In this document: in pieces, positions 34,627 to 43,453 of the stretch
Numbering within the stretch: position 1 is the stretch's first letter
Layout: every line of letters begins with the position of its first letter
NCBI RefSeq assembly: GCF_001613105.1
Contig: NZ_BDBS01000029.1
Coordinates: 1 to 64,000, forward strand
Reading direction: 5' to 3'
Length of the DNA stretch: 64,000 nucleotides
From: Nocardia pseudobrasiliensis NBRC 108224
GTDB lineage: Bacteria; Actinomycetota; Actinomycetes; Mycobacteriales; Mycobacteriaceae
The notes under the pieces: model-generated
Databases searched by the model: none
What the model saw: the letters and a program-made list of their open reading frames with translations, nothing else
Told to the model about the DNA's origin: nothing
Translations under genes and position numbers: made by a program

Positions 34627-36008
34627 GCATCGAATTGCCGCCGATCGCCGATCTGATCGACCACACCTGGGGTACACCGACGGTGGAACTGGCTCTGGCA
34701 CTGGAGGATCCGGCCACCGGCACGGCGCTCGGCCGGGCGATGGCCACCGCCCCGGAGCGCGTGGAGCGCGCGCTCGCCGTGGCGGACCGGGCCGAGGGCG
34801 AGATCACCGCCGAGATACTGGACGCGATCGCCGAATCCCTCGAGTCCCGGCTGGATCGGATCGCCGAGCTGGACGCTGCCACCACCGGTGTGCCGGTCAC
34901 CCAGACCCGATTGTTGACCGCGATCGTCACCGGCTCGTTCCGGTTGGCGGCCGGGCAGATTCGCGCCGGCGTCCGTCGCGCGGATCGCGACGGCGTTCAG
35001 GTCCACCGGCTACCGCTGGGTCCGGCGCTGTGCCTGGTGCCGTGGAACGCGCCCGCGCCGATGGCGGCGCACAAGGTGGCCAGCGCGTTGGCCGCGGGCT
35101 GCCCGGTGATCCTCAAGGTGAGCGAATTGACGCCCTACAGCGCTGTCGTACTGGCCGAGGCGATCGCCGAACACGTGCCCGCGGGCATGTTCCAACTGGT
35201 CCAGGGCGGCCCGGCCACCGGTTCCCAACTCGTCTCGGATTCGCGGATCAAGGCGGTCTCGTTCACCGGCGGTCTCGGCGGCGGCCGGTCGATCGCGGCC
35301 GCGTCCGCGCCGCTGTTCCGGCCGTGCCAGCTCGAATTGGGCGGCAATAACCCGCTTGTCGTGCTGCCCGACGCGGATCTCGACACCGCGGCCCGGATGG
35401 CCGCCGAACTGCTCACCACGCTCAACGGCCAATGGTGCCGTGCGCTGGGGCGTTTGATAGTTCCCGCGCGACGACGGGTGGAACTCGTCGAGGCCGTGGG
35501 CAAGCGGCTCGATGCCCTACGCGTCGGCCCGCCGCTGGATCCCGACACCGAATTCGGGCCGCTGATCCACTCGCGACATGTGCACACCGTGCGCGGCGCG
35601 CTCGGGCGAGACCACCGATCCTTCGGCGGCGCAATGCCTTCCGGCAATTACGTTCCGCCCACGCTGCTCGCGGACGATCTCACCGACGAGGTGTTCGGAC
35701 CGGTCGCGGGTGTGGTGGCCTACGAGACCGTCGAGCAGGCGGTGGCGCTGGCCAATGCCGTGCCCTACGGCCTGGAGGGTTATGTCTGCGGCGACGATGA
35801 GGACCGGGCGCTGGCTGTCGCTCAGCGAATTCGGGCCGGTGAGGTGAAGGTGAACGGCTCCTCGGCCATGAGCCTGCACCCGATGACGCCACGACCGGCG
35901 TGGGAGTGGTCCGGTCTCGGTGAGGAGGGGACCGCGGAGACGCTGCGGTTCTTCACCGGCGCGCGGGTCGTCGGGGTCGAGGGGCGTTTCGCCCTGCACA
36001 CCTCATGA
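34623..36008 (+). CDS. aldehyde dehydrogenase, first copy
   Basis: A 461-residue NAD(P)-dependent aldehyde dehydrogenase with general base Glu in LELGGNN and catalytic Cys in NGQWCRALG. LCLVPWNAP and KVSELTP form the cofactor site, and EVFGPVAGV and the C-terminal segment are conserved. ATGA-coupled to the genes on both sides. Moderately diverged from the second copy at 37148, so the two likely oxidise different aldehydes. Confidence 0.87.
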   Translation: MSIELPPIADLIDHTWGTPTVELALALEDPATGTALGRAMATAPERVERALAVADRAEGEITAEILDAIAESLESRLDRIAELDAATTGVPVTQTRLLTAIVTGSFRLAAGQIRAGVRRADRDGVQVHRLPLGPALCLVPWNAPAPMAAHKVASALAAGCPVILKVSELTPYSAVVLAEAIAEHVPAGMFQLVQGGPATGSQLVSDSRIKAVSFTGGLGGGRSIAAASAPLFRPCQLELGGNNPLVVLPDADLDTAARMAAELLTTLNGQWCRALGRLIVPARRRVELVEAVGKRLDALRVGPPLDPDTEFGPLIHSRHVHTVRGALGRDHRSFGGAMPSGNYVPPTLLADDLTDEVFGPVAGVVAYETVEQAVALANAVPYGLEGYVCGDDEDRALAVAQRIRAGEVKVNGSSAMSLHPMTPRPAWEWSGLGEEGTAETLRFFTGARVVGVEGRFALHTS

Positions 36009-37135
36009 CCCGCGTCCTGGTGGCGGGCGCGGGGCCGGTCGGGCTGAGCGCGGCGCTGGCGCTGGCTCGACGTGGCGTGCCGGTGACGGTCCTGGAACAG
36101 GGTGACGGCCTGGCCGAACAGTCGCGGGCCTCGACCTTCCATCCGCCGACACTGGAAATGCTGCAACGGCTCGGGGTGCTGAAACCGTTGCTGGACAAGG
36201 GGATCGTCGCGTCGACCTTTCAATATCGCGAGCGCGGCGGGGACGCGATCGCCACATTGGATCTGGGTGTACTCGCCGAGGACACCGCCTTCCCGTTCCG
36301 GGTGCAGTGCGAGCAGAGCAAACTCACCCCGATTCTGTTGGACGCGTTGGCTTCCGAGGCCGATGTGCGATTCGGCCATCGTGTGCGGGGCGTGCGGGCC
36401 GACGACGACGGCGTCGTGGTGTCGAGTTCGCGCGGTGAGCTACGGGCGGATTGGCTGATCGGGGCCGACGGCGCGCATTCTGTCGTGCGCGCGAGCCTCG
36501 CAGCGCCCTTCGACGGCTCGACCTATCCCGAACGTTTCCTCGTGGCCTCGGTCGATGAGGAACTCGCGACAGTCCTGTCCGATATCGCGCCGATCAATTA
36601 CATCTTCGACCCCGCGGAATGGCTGGTACTGCTGCGCACGCCCGACCATTGGCGGGTACTGCTGCCCACTGCGGCGAATACCCGCGACGAGGACGAAATA
36701 CGCCGCCTGCCACAGCGTTTGACCGCGATCGCCGATATCGGGCGGCCGTGGCGAATACGGCACGCCGCGCTGTACCGGGTGCATCAGCGCGTGACCGAAC
36801 GCTTCCGGATCGGACGGGTCCTGCTGGCGGGCGACGCCGCACATGTGAACAACCCCCTCGGCGGGCTCGGGATGAACAGCGGAATCCATGACGCGGTGGC
36901 ACTGTCCGAGGCTCTGGCCGATGTGGTGCACGGCGGTCCAGAGGCGGCATTGGACGAGGTCGCCGAACGGCGTCGCCGGATCGCGGTGGACCATGTGCAG
37001 GCCGCCAGCCACGCCAACTACAACCGGCTGCGCGGTGACGTCGGCGAATTCCGCCGACAGGTCCGCGCGCTCGCGGCCGACCCGGCCGCCGCGCGCGCCC
37101 ACCTGCGGCGCGCCTGTCTGCTGGATTCGCTCTAG
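36005..37135 (+). CDS. FAD-dependent aromatic-type monooxygenase (PHBH/PheA family)
   Basis: A 376-residue class A flavoprotein. GAGPVGLSAALAL (about 8-20) binds ADP, DWLIGADGAHSVVR contains the DG fingerprint, and VLLAGDAAHVNNPLGGLGMN is the second FAD motif. It lacks the C-terminal thioredoxin-like domain of phenol hydroxylase. Relatives hydroxylate phenols, polyketides or pyrrolic compounds. ATGA-coupled within the operon. Confidence 0.85.
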   Translation: MTRVLVAGAGPVGLSAALALARRGVPVTVLEQGDGLAEQSRASTFHPPTLEMLQRLGVLKPLLDKGIVASTFQYRERGGDAIATLDLGVLAEDTAFPFRVQCEQSKLTPILLDALASEADVRFGHRVRGVRADDDGVVVSSSRGELRADWLIGADGAHSVVRASLAAPFDGSTYPERFLVASVDEELATVLSDIAPINYIFDPAEWLVLLRTPDHWRVLLPTAANTRDEDEIRRLPQRLTAIADIGRPWRIRHAALYRVHQRVTERFRIGRVLLAGDAAHVNNPLGGLGMNSGIHDAVALSEALADVVHGGPEAALDEVAERRRRIAVDHVQAASHANYNRLRGDVGEFRRQVRALAADPAAARAHLRRACLLDSL

Positions 37136-37147
37136 GTGGTGGCTTCG

Positions 37148-38566
37148 ATGATCGAACGCGAGAACCCGGCACGCCCGGACGAGATCGTCGGCGCGGTGCC
37201 GCGCACCACGCCCGAGCAGATCGACGGCGTGGTGCGCGAGGCCGAGCGCCGGTTCCGGGAATGGTCGCGCATGCCGATCGCCGGGCGGCTGGCCGCGCTG
37301 GCCCGCGCCGCGGCCGCGCTCGACGAGCAGTGTGCGGAACTGGCCGTCCTGCTGGCGCGCGAGTCCGGTAAGCCGGTGGTCGATTGCCGCGGCGAAATCG
37401 GTTTCGCCGCGACCTATCTGCGGTGGGTGTGCGACAACGCGCCCCACGTCTGCGCGACAACCGTGGTCGACGACCCGCAGGGCAGGCTGTGGTCGACGCC
37501 GCGTCCGTTCGGGGTGGTCGCCGCGATCACGCCGTGGAACGCGCCGATCATTCTCGCGATGATCAAGCTCGGACCCGCGCTGGCGGCCGGAAACACCGTG
37601 GTGCTCAAGCCTTCTCCGTTGGCGCCGCTGGCCGTCACGCGGGTGGCGGAGTCACTTCCGGGAGTCCATGTCGTGCACGGCGGGCCCGAGGTGGTGCGGG
37701 CCCTGGTGGCTCATCCCTCGGTGCGCAAGGTCGCCTTCACCGGGGGCGAACACGCCGGTGCGCAGATCGCCGCTCAGGCGGGACGCCACATCACCCCGGC
37801 GGTACTCGAACTCGGCGGTAACGATCCCGCCGTCTTTCTCGACGATTTCGCGCTCGGCCCGGACGATTTCGAGCGGCTGGTTCTCGCCTCGTTCGCGACC
37901 TCCGGCCAGGTCTGTATGGCGGCCAAGCGATTGTATGTGCCGCGGCACCGGGCCGCGGAGTTCACCGAGTCGTATATCGCCGCCGCCCATCGCATTCTGC
38001 GGGTCGGCGATCCGCTGAACGACCAGGTGACGATGGGCCCGGTGGTGACGCGTTCGGCCGCCGATCGGATCACCGCGCTCATCGCCGATGCCCGCGCCGA
38101 CGGCGGACGCGTGATCGAGCTGGCGAAGTGCCCCGGCGGGGAGGGCTACTTCGTCGGCCCGGTACTCGTGACAGATCTGCCCGACAGCGCGAAGCTGGTG
38201 TGCCGCGAGCAGTTCGGCCCGGCGGTGCCCTTACTGACCTACCGCGACGAATCCGAGGTGCTCGCTCGGGCCAACGCGGGCGAGCTCGGACTCGGAGCCT
38301 CGGTCTGGTCGGCCGACGAGGACCGCGCCTTTCGATTCGCCACCGGCTTCGAGGCGGGTTTCACCTTCGTCAATACCCATAACCGGACCGGAATGTCGCT
38401 GCGAGCGCCGTTCGGAGGCGTGAAGCGCAGCGGTTTCGGCCGGGAGTACGCCGACGAGGGGTTGCGCGAATATCTCCAGACCACGGTCGTGCACGCACCC
38501 GCGGCCTTCCGCCCCGGCGGCCCGGGGATGTCGCCTCGCGCCTATCCCCGGGCTCACGAGCGATAG
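37148..38566 (+). CDS. aldehyde dehydrogenase, second copy
   Basis: A 472-residue aldehyde dehydrogenase with Glu in LELGGND, Cys in TSGQVCMAAKRL, ITPWNAPI and KPSPLAPLA cofactor segments and the C-terminal PFGGVKRSGFGRE. The ATG at 37148 is chosen for AGGTGG upstream; a GTG four codons earlier is possible. Last gene of the operon beginning at 32876. Convergent with the neocarzinostatin-like genes. Confidence 0.87.
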   Translation: MIERENPARPDEIVGAVPRTTPEQIDGVVREAERRFREWSRMPIAGRLAALARAAAALDEQCAELAVLLARESGKPVVDCRGEIGFAATYLRWVCDNAPHVCATTVVDDPQGRLWSTPRPFGVVAAITPWNAPIILAMIKLGPALAAGNTVVLKPSPLAPLAVTRVAESLPGVHVVHGGPEVVRALVAHPSVRKVAFTGGEHAGAQIAAQAGRHITPAVLELGGNDPAVFLDDFALGPDDFERLVLASFATSGQVCMAAKRLYVPRHRAAEFTESYIAAAHRILRVGDPLNDQVTMGPVVTRSAADRITALIADARADGGRVIELAKCPGGEGYFVGPVLVTDLPDSAKLVCREQFGPAVPLLTYRDESEVLARANAGELGLGASVWSADEDRAFRFATGFEAGFTFVNTHNRTGMSLRAPFGGVKRSGFGREYADEGLREYLQTTVVHAPAAFRPGGPGMSPRAYPRAHER

Positions 38567-38570
38567 TTCG

Positions 38571-39155
38571 TCAGCGAATACCTCCTCTGCGCCGCAGGAT
38601 CAGGCCCCCGATCGCGACGATCACGACCAGTGCCGCGATCGCGACGCCGACAACGATCGGCCACGCGTTCGAGCCGGAATCGGACTTGCTCGACTCGGCC
38701 GCCGAATGGGCTTCGTTGCCGATCGGTTTCGCGGCCGTGGTTGCCGCCGGGCCGAAAGTGAGCGGCACCGAGGCGAGAATCTGCGACGGGTTCATCAGGC
38801 TGGTGACCGCGAGTGCGCACGCGCCGGGCGCCGCGGTGCAGTCCACGCCGCCGACCGTCGCGACCAGGGTCACCGTCGCGCCCGCGGTCATCGGCTGCCA
38901 GGCGCCTCGAGCATCGGCATTGCCCAGCAGCGATCCGGTCAGATTGCAGTCGCTCGGGGCGACGATCTGTGGCTTGCACTGGCCGACCGCCACCTGCGGC
39001 ATATTGGGCGGTAGGCCGTCGAGTGCGACGGTGATCTGCTGACCGACGGTCACATTGTCGGTCTGGCTGGGCCGAAGCTGCGGCGCGGCAAGCGCGTTCG
39101 GGGCGACCACGACCAGGATGGCGGCAGCCGCACAACCGAGTCCCGCTCGAAACAT
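38571..39155 (-). CDS. secreted/membrane-anchored neocarzinostatin-fold protein, second copy
   Basis: A 194-residue protein. It has a signal peptide (about 1-23, ending NALAA) and an immunoglobulin-like neocarzinostatin domain (about 25-140) with the family's VGQCKP, DCTAAPGACALAV cysteine pairs. A linker, a membrane helix (about 163-185) and a basic RRRGG tail follow. The anchor implies display on the outer membrane face. GGAGG precedes the ATG. Family founders bind enediyne chromophores, but most actinobacterial members have unknown ligands. Confidence 0.78.
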   Translation of the reverse strand: MFRAGLGCAAAAILVVVAPNALAAPQLRPSQTDNVTVGQQITVALDGLPPNMPQVAVGQCKPQIVAPSDCNLTGSLLGNADARGAWQPMTAGATVTLVATVGGVDCTAAPGACALAVTSLMNPSQILASVPLTFGPAATTAAKPIGNEAHSAAESSKSDSGSNAWPIVVGVAIAALVVIVAIGGLILRRRGGIR

Positions 39156-39187
39156 ATTTCCTCCTGTGGATTCAGCGGATGAATGGA

Positions 39188-39769
39188 CTACAGCCGCCGC
39201 CGGTCGGCGAGGGCGAGGGCGGCGAGGGCGGCCAGCAGCGCCGCGGTCAGCGACCACAGCAGCGTCGATGGCCCGCTCGTGTCGGTGGCCGAAACGGGCG
39301 TCGGCGCGGTGGCTGCCGCGGTGGGCGCGGGCAGCAGGGAACCGGCGAAATCCACCGGCACCGCAGCGGAATTAACGGCGATCACGGTCGGCGGTTCGGT
39401 ACCGGGCAATGGGGCGGCGGCGATCACGCACCGCTGCGCCCGGCAGTCGATATCTTTGAACCGCGGATGCGCGACCAGAGTAATGACGCCGAACGTGCCG
39501 TCGGCGGCGATGTTCACAAACGTCGCGCCACCGTCGAGGTCGCAGTCGCGCAATCCGTTGGTGAATCCCTCGCGACACAGCCCCACCGCCACGGCCGCCA
39601 AACCAGCCCGGAACCCGCTGCCGCGCACCGTGATTCGCTGCCCCTCCGCGAGCCCGGAACGGGCATCGGTCTGCAGGACCGCCGAATCGCCCGGCGCGGC
39701 CGCGGCGTGCGCGGGCGCGAGAAACACCAGCGCCGCGATCAGGGAGGCGGTCCGATATCGGCGATTCAT
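39188..39769 (-). CDS. secreted/membrane-anchored neocarzinostatin-fold protein, first copy
   Basis: A 193-residue paralogue of the next gene. It has a signal peptide ending AHAAAA, a neocarzinostatin-like domain with AVGLCREG, RDCDLDGGA and DIDCRAQRCVIAA cysteines, then an Ala/Thr/Pro linker, a membrane helix and a basic end. The ATG at 39769 overlaps the MFS-like gene stop (ATGA). Its tie to a transporter and to operator site 7 suggests a role in binding or delivering a hydrophobic chromophore (inference). Confidence 0.78.
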   Translation of the reverse strand: MNRRYRTASLIAALVFLAPAHAAAAPGDSAVLQTDARSGLAEGQRITVRGSGFRAGLAAVAVGLCREGFTNGLRDCDLDGGATFVNIAADGTFGVITLVAHPRFKDIDCRAQRCVIAAAPLPGTEPPTVIAVNSAAVPVDFAGSLLPAPTAAATAPTPVSATDTSGPSTLLWSLTAALLAALAALALADRRRL

Positions 39770-40833
39770 GAAACCCTCTCGGTCAGGCCGGGCGCGATCA
39801 ACCGGCCGGTGACGACGGCCAGCATCGAGACCGTGACGGCCGTCAGCGTCAGCGCGGATCCCGTGCCCCACCAGCGGCTCACTCCCGCAACGGTTCCCAG
39901 TCCGGTCAGTCCGCCCGCCGCGGTGAGCAGGGCCGTGGCCGCCGATATCCGGACCCCGGACGCGTTATCGGATCCCAGCGCACAGTCATCGAGTGCGGCC
40001 AAGGCGCGGCCCACAGCGGCGAGCGTCACCGCGAGACCGATCGCGACGGCCCATGCCGCCGGTGCGGTCGCGATGAGCACCGCTCCCCCGGCGGCCGAGA
40101 TGAGCAGTGGCGGTACCGCTCCCATTCGACGCGGGGGCAGGACCGCCGCAACGGTGGCGATTCCGGCCGCAGCCATCCAGCGCCAGTGATCGCCGTCGAG
40201 GATGTCCCAGCGGAACAGCAGCAGATGCAGCGCCGGTAGGACCGCGTGCCCGAGGGCCAGACCCGCGGCGAAGTAGCCGGGCAGCAGCGCCCGCAACGCC
40301 CGCGCCGGTTCGTCCGTCCAGGCATCGGGCGCAGGTGTCAGCCGGGACCTGGTGCACACCAGCAGAATTCCGATCGCCGTGGTCCCGACCCCGCAGATGA
40401 GCAGCGCGCGCTCGGCGTGCTGGGCGTATCCACCGGCCAGTGCCGCGCCGAGCGCCGATCCGGCAGCCATCGCCGCGTACCAGACCCCCACCGTCCGGGC
40501 ACCGCGCATTACCAGCGCTCGCGCCGCCACCAGCGCGGGCCCCACCGCCGCACCGGCGAGGAGCACCCCGGCGGTGAACGCCACGACGCCGGGCACGAGT
40601 CCCGCGATCATCAGCGCCACACCGGAAACCAGCGCACACCCGCCGCAGAACCCCGCGGACAGTCGGTGCGGCGCGCGCAGACAACAGGCCACGGTCGCAC
40701 ATCCGAGCAGCAGCGCCGTCAGCGCGATGTACCCGCTCACCGCGCCGGGAATTCCGGCCTCACCGGCCAAGGGTTTGGCCAGCAGGATCAGCACGACGCC
40801 GATCGCCGGTCCCACGCCCGCCACGGCGACCAT
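39766..40833 (-). CDS. MFS-like membrane transporter
   Basis: A 355-residue protein, almost entirely hydrophobic, with roughly ten to eleven helices and a pseudo-twofold pattern as in the major facilitator superfamily, but shorter than the usual 400 or more. ARALVMRGARTVGVWYAAMAAGSALGA spans the loop 4/5 region. ATG at 40833 behind GGAGG. First gene of a three-gene operon with the two neocarzinostatin-fold proteins, preceded by operator site 7. The substrate is unknown; import of a tetrapyrrole or export of an end product are both possible. Confidence 0.68.
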   Translation of the reverse strand: MVAVAGVGPAIGVVLILLAKPLAGEAGIPGAVSGYIALTALLLGCATVACCLRAPHRLSAGFCGGCALVSGVALMIAGLVPGVVAFTAGVLLAGAAVGPALVAARALVMRGARTVGVWYAAMAAGSALGAALAGGYAQHAERALLICGVGTTAIGILLVCTRSRLTPAPDAWTDEPARALRALLPGYFAAGLALGHAVLPALHLLLFRWDILDGDHWRWMAAAGIATVAAVLPPRRMGAVPPLLISAAGGAVLIATAPAAWAVAIGLAVTLAAVGRALAALDDCALGSDNASGVRISAATALLTAAGGLTGLGTVAGVSRWWGTGSALTLTAVTVSMLAVVTGRLIAPGLTERVS

Positions 40834-40850
40834 ACCTACCTCCTGCCGAT

Positions 40851-40875
40851 GTTTCCCTATAGGAAACAGAGTTTC
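40851..40875 (-). promoter_or_regulatory. GAAAC-type operator, site 7
   Basis: On the plus strand GTTTC (40851), 7 bp, GAAAC (40863), 3 bp, GTTTC (40871): a perfect site in minus orientation, 17 bp upstream of the MFS-like gene. Confidence 0.75.
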
Positions 40876-40979
40876 GCAGTGGCCCTATTGAACTCGCCGC
40901 ACCCGTCCGCGTCAAGGCCGGTCGGGCCGTAACCGCTTGGAAACGAGTCGTTTTCGAGCAACCGCTGGACAGGCAGTTG

Positions 40980-41004
40980 GAAACAATGTTTCGATGTACG
41001 AAAC
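40980..41004 (+). promoter_or_regulatory. GAAAC-type operator, site 8
   Basis: GAAAC (40980), 3 bp, GTTTC (40988), 7 bp, GAAAC (41000): perfect site 20 bp upstream of the nitrilase-fusion start. An extra palindrome AAACGA-G-TCGTTT (40941-40953) lies between sites 7 and 8. Confidence 0.75.
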
Positions 41005-41024
41005 GTGCTTCTCGGAGGGAGGCG

Positions 41025-42647
41025 ATGCCGATGGTCCGGGTCGCGGCCGCACAGCTCGCTGCGGGTACCGATGTGGCGAACAACCTCGACGCGTGTCTGC
41101 GAATGATCGATGCCGCCGCCGAGGCACAGGCCGAGCTGGTGGTTCTTCCGGAGTTCTGTAATCACCTATCGTGGTACGCCGATCGCGCCCATGCGCGCGC
41201 AATGGCCTGCGCGACCGGTGATTTCTTCCTCACCGCCATCGCGGAGCGGGCCGCGCGGCACGCGATGTTCGTCAAGCTGGGGGTCACCCTCGCCCGGTCG
41301 GACGGGCGCACGACGGCAACCGGTCTGCTGTTCGGACCAGCGGGTGAACTACTCGGCGAGTCCGACAAACAGATCCTGATGGGCGCGGAGAACGATCACC
41401 TCGATCCCGGCACGGCCGATTCGCCGGTGATCCCGACGCGATCGGCCCGGATCGGGATGTACGCCTGTATGGAGGGCGTGATTCCGGAGGTCACCCGGTC
41501 GCTGGCGATCCGCGGCGCGCAACTGCTGCTCAACAGTCTCAATTCCTTCGCCACCGACGAGGCCGGACTGCACATCCCGGTGCGCGCGGCGGAGAACAGG
41601 GTGTGGGTGGTGGCCGCCAACAAGATCGGTCCGCTGCTGCCCGAGGCACAGCTACCCGATATCGCCGCACGGCTGGGAGTTCCGGCCGATCGACTCCACG
41701 GCGCCGGGGAGAGCCAGATCGTCGCGCCGGACGGCACGGTGGTGGCCAAGGCGCCACCGACGGGCGAGGCGATCGCGGTCGCGGATATCGCTATCGCCCG
41801 GGCCGATGACAAACGACGTCCCGACGGCACCGATCTGTTCGCGGCGCGACGACCGGAACTGTACCGGCCGCTCGACCGCCCCACGCGCCGCCGAGCCCCC
41901 GCCGGAGCCGAATCCGTCGTGGCGGCAGTGGTAGCGCCTGCCCTCGACCCGATCGCCGCATCGATCGCCGCGGGGGTACGCCTGATCGTGCTACCCGAAC
42001 TCGCGCCGATTCCGGTCACGGATGTCGTTGCCGCCCTGCGTGGTTCGCCCGCGCACGCGGTGCTGACCGTGCGCGATCGCGATCGGCACACCGGTCTGCT
42101 GGTATCGGCGGACGGTATCGTCGGCCGACAGGATCAGCTGCACCGCACCGAACGCCATGCGTGGCTGCGCGAATTGGGCAGTGAGCTCACGGTTTTCCCG
42201 CTTCCCTGGGGACGGCTCGCGATCGTGGTCGGCGACGACGCGCTGTATCCGGAAACCTTCCGACTGGCCGCGGTCGCCGACGCCGATGTGGCGGCCGTAT
42301 GCTGCACCCCGACCGAGCCGTGGGAATTGTCGCTGGGGCTGCCGGAGCGGTCCGCCGAGAACCGCCTCAACGTCGTCGTCGCCGGTACGTCCGCAACGGG
42401 CGAATTGACCGGCGGCATCCACGCTCTCACCCCCGACTTCACCCTGTGGACCGCATGGCGCGGGCCGTTCACCGGCGCGATCAGCCACCCGGTCATCACC
42501 GCCGTCGCGCCGGGCTCGACCGACGCCCGCGCCGAGATCGCGCCCGCCCAGGCGGTCAATCGCGCCGTATCCAAGGGCACCGACCTGATCGCCGACCGGC
42601 CCCCGGCCGCGCTGGCGACTCTGACCAGAGAACTGGAGCACCGATGA
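41025..42647 (+). CDS. tandem nitrilase-superfamily protein with a degenerate second domain
   Basis: A 540-residue carbon-nitrogen hydrolase, twice the usual length. Domain 1 (about 1-275) has the full triad: Glu43 (LPEFCNH), Lys115 (SDKQILMG) and Cys148 (MYACMEGVIPE). Domain 2 (about 296-520) keeps Glu325 (LPELAP). It has Gln where the Lys is expected (GRQDQLHRTE, near 371) and Gly403 where the Cys is expected (IVVGDDALYPE), so it is probably inactive and structural. ATG at 41025 behind GGAGGGAGG. First gene of the eight-gene coupled operon. Probably an amidase or nitrilase. Confidence 0.83.
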   Translation: MPMVRVAAAQLAAGTDVANNLDACLRMIDAAAEAQAELVVLPEFCNHLSWYADRAHARAMACATGDFFLTAIAERAARHAMFVKLGVTLARSDGRTTATGLLFGPAGELLGESDKQILMGAENDHLDPGTADSPVIPTRSARIGMYACMEGVIPEVTRSLAIRGAQLLLNSLNSFATDEAGLHIPVRAAENRVWVVAANKIGPLLPEAQLPDIAARLGVPADRLHGAGESQIVAPDGTVVAKAPPTGEAIAVADIAIARADDKRRPDGTDLFAARRPELYRPLDRPTRRRAPAGAESVVAAVVAPALDPIAASIAAGVRLIVLPELAPIPVTDVVAALRGSPAHAVLTVRDRDRHTGLLVSADGIVGRQDQLHRTERHAWLRELGSELTVFPLPWGRLAIVVGDDALYPETFRLAAVADADVAAVCCTPTEPWELSLGLPERSAENRLNVVVAGTSATGELTGGIHALTPDFTLWTAWRGPFTGAISHPVITAVAPGSTDARAEIAPAQAVNRAVSKGTDLIADRPPAALATLTRELEHR

Positions 42648-43453
42648 GCGAAACCGTGCAACACGTCGAGCAGATGGTCGACGCGACCGCACGCGCCGAC
42701 GTCACCGAAACCTTCGAGGAATGGCAGCGACTGCTGCAGACGCTGCGGGCGCGTATCGAGGAACGGTTCGAGCTGCACCGCGACCCCTCCACCGCGGATC
42801 TGGAGTCCTACGGCGATCCGGACAACGGGCCCTCGGGCCGACTGGCCGCCTACGCGGGTCCGGAGATCGACTGGCTGGTGCACTCCTGGATCGGTGATCC
42901 CCGAACGGGATTCGTCAACCTGCACCTGACCGCGTGGCTGGGACCGCGAACCGCCGTGCCGCATCTGGGCTGCGCGCTGCTGCTCTGGCCGCAGGGGTGG
43001 TTCTACGTCGACGCCATCCCGCGCGGCGACCTGATCGGTGACGCCGACTACTACGACCGCTACTACCGCGACGCCGACGAACCGTGGTCGACCTTCAAAT
43101 CCGAGCATCCGGATTTCACCTGGTTCACCAGTCGCACCGGCTTCATCCGAGCCAGCCTGTCCCCCACGGCCCACTGCTATTCCTTCCCGCCCGTCCGCTC
43201 GAACCTCGATACCGTGGCCGAGCTGCTCACCGCGCGCGTGGAACAGTGGCTGCGATGGGTGGACGAGGCCGAACCCGTTGCCCCGCAGCAGCGTCCGGCG
43301 CTGGCGGCGCGAGATCTGGCCGTGCGCCGCAATATCGCCGAACGCGACCCGGCGAATGTCATGGGCAGGCGCATGTTCGGCGACGAACTCACCGACCGCC
43401 TCGTGCGCGGCCTGTGGGGTGGCGATCGAATTCTGGAGAGGCCCCGCGCATGA
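42644..43453 (+). CDS. red chlorophyll catabolite reductase-like protein, first copy
   Basis: A 269-residue protein resembling plant RCC reductase throughout. SYGDPDNG (about 55-62), IDWLVHSWIGDPRTG (75-89) and VPHLG (105-109) come first. YVDAIPRGDL (121-130), TGFIRASLSPTAH (165-177) and AVRRNIAERD plus RRMFGDEL near the C-terminus follow. RCCR belongs to the ferredoxin-dependent bilin reductase fold and reduces the linear tetrapyrrole RCC. No signal or transit peptide. ATGA-coupled to both neighbours, next to a Rieske oxygenase as its plant partner PaO would be. The assignment rests on remembered family features. Confidence 0.75.
   Translation: MSETVQHVEQMVDATARADVTETFEEWQRLLQTLRARIEERFELHRDPSTADLESYGDPDNGPSGRLAAYAGPEIDWLVHSWIGDPRTGFVNLHLTAWLGPRTAVPHLGCALLLWPQGWFYVDAIPRGDLIGDADYYDRYYRDADEPWSTFKSEHPDFTWFTSRTGFIRASLSPTAHCYSFPPVRSNLDTVAELLTARVEQWLRWVDEAEPVAPQQRPALAARDLAVRRNIAERDPANVMGRRMFGDELTDRLVRGLWGGDRILERPRA

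Noticed and set aside
39150..39163. GAAACATATTTCC as a regulatory site before the second neocarzinostatin-fold gene
   Set aside because: There is no N7 arm, and it overlaps the start codon and GGAGG ribosome site; likely chance.
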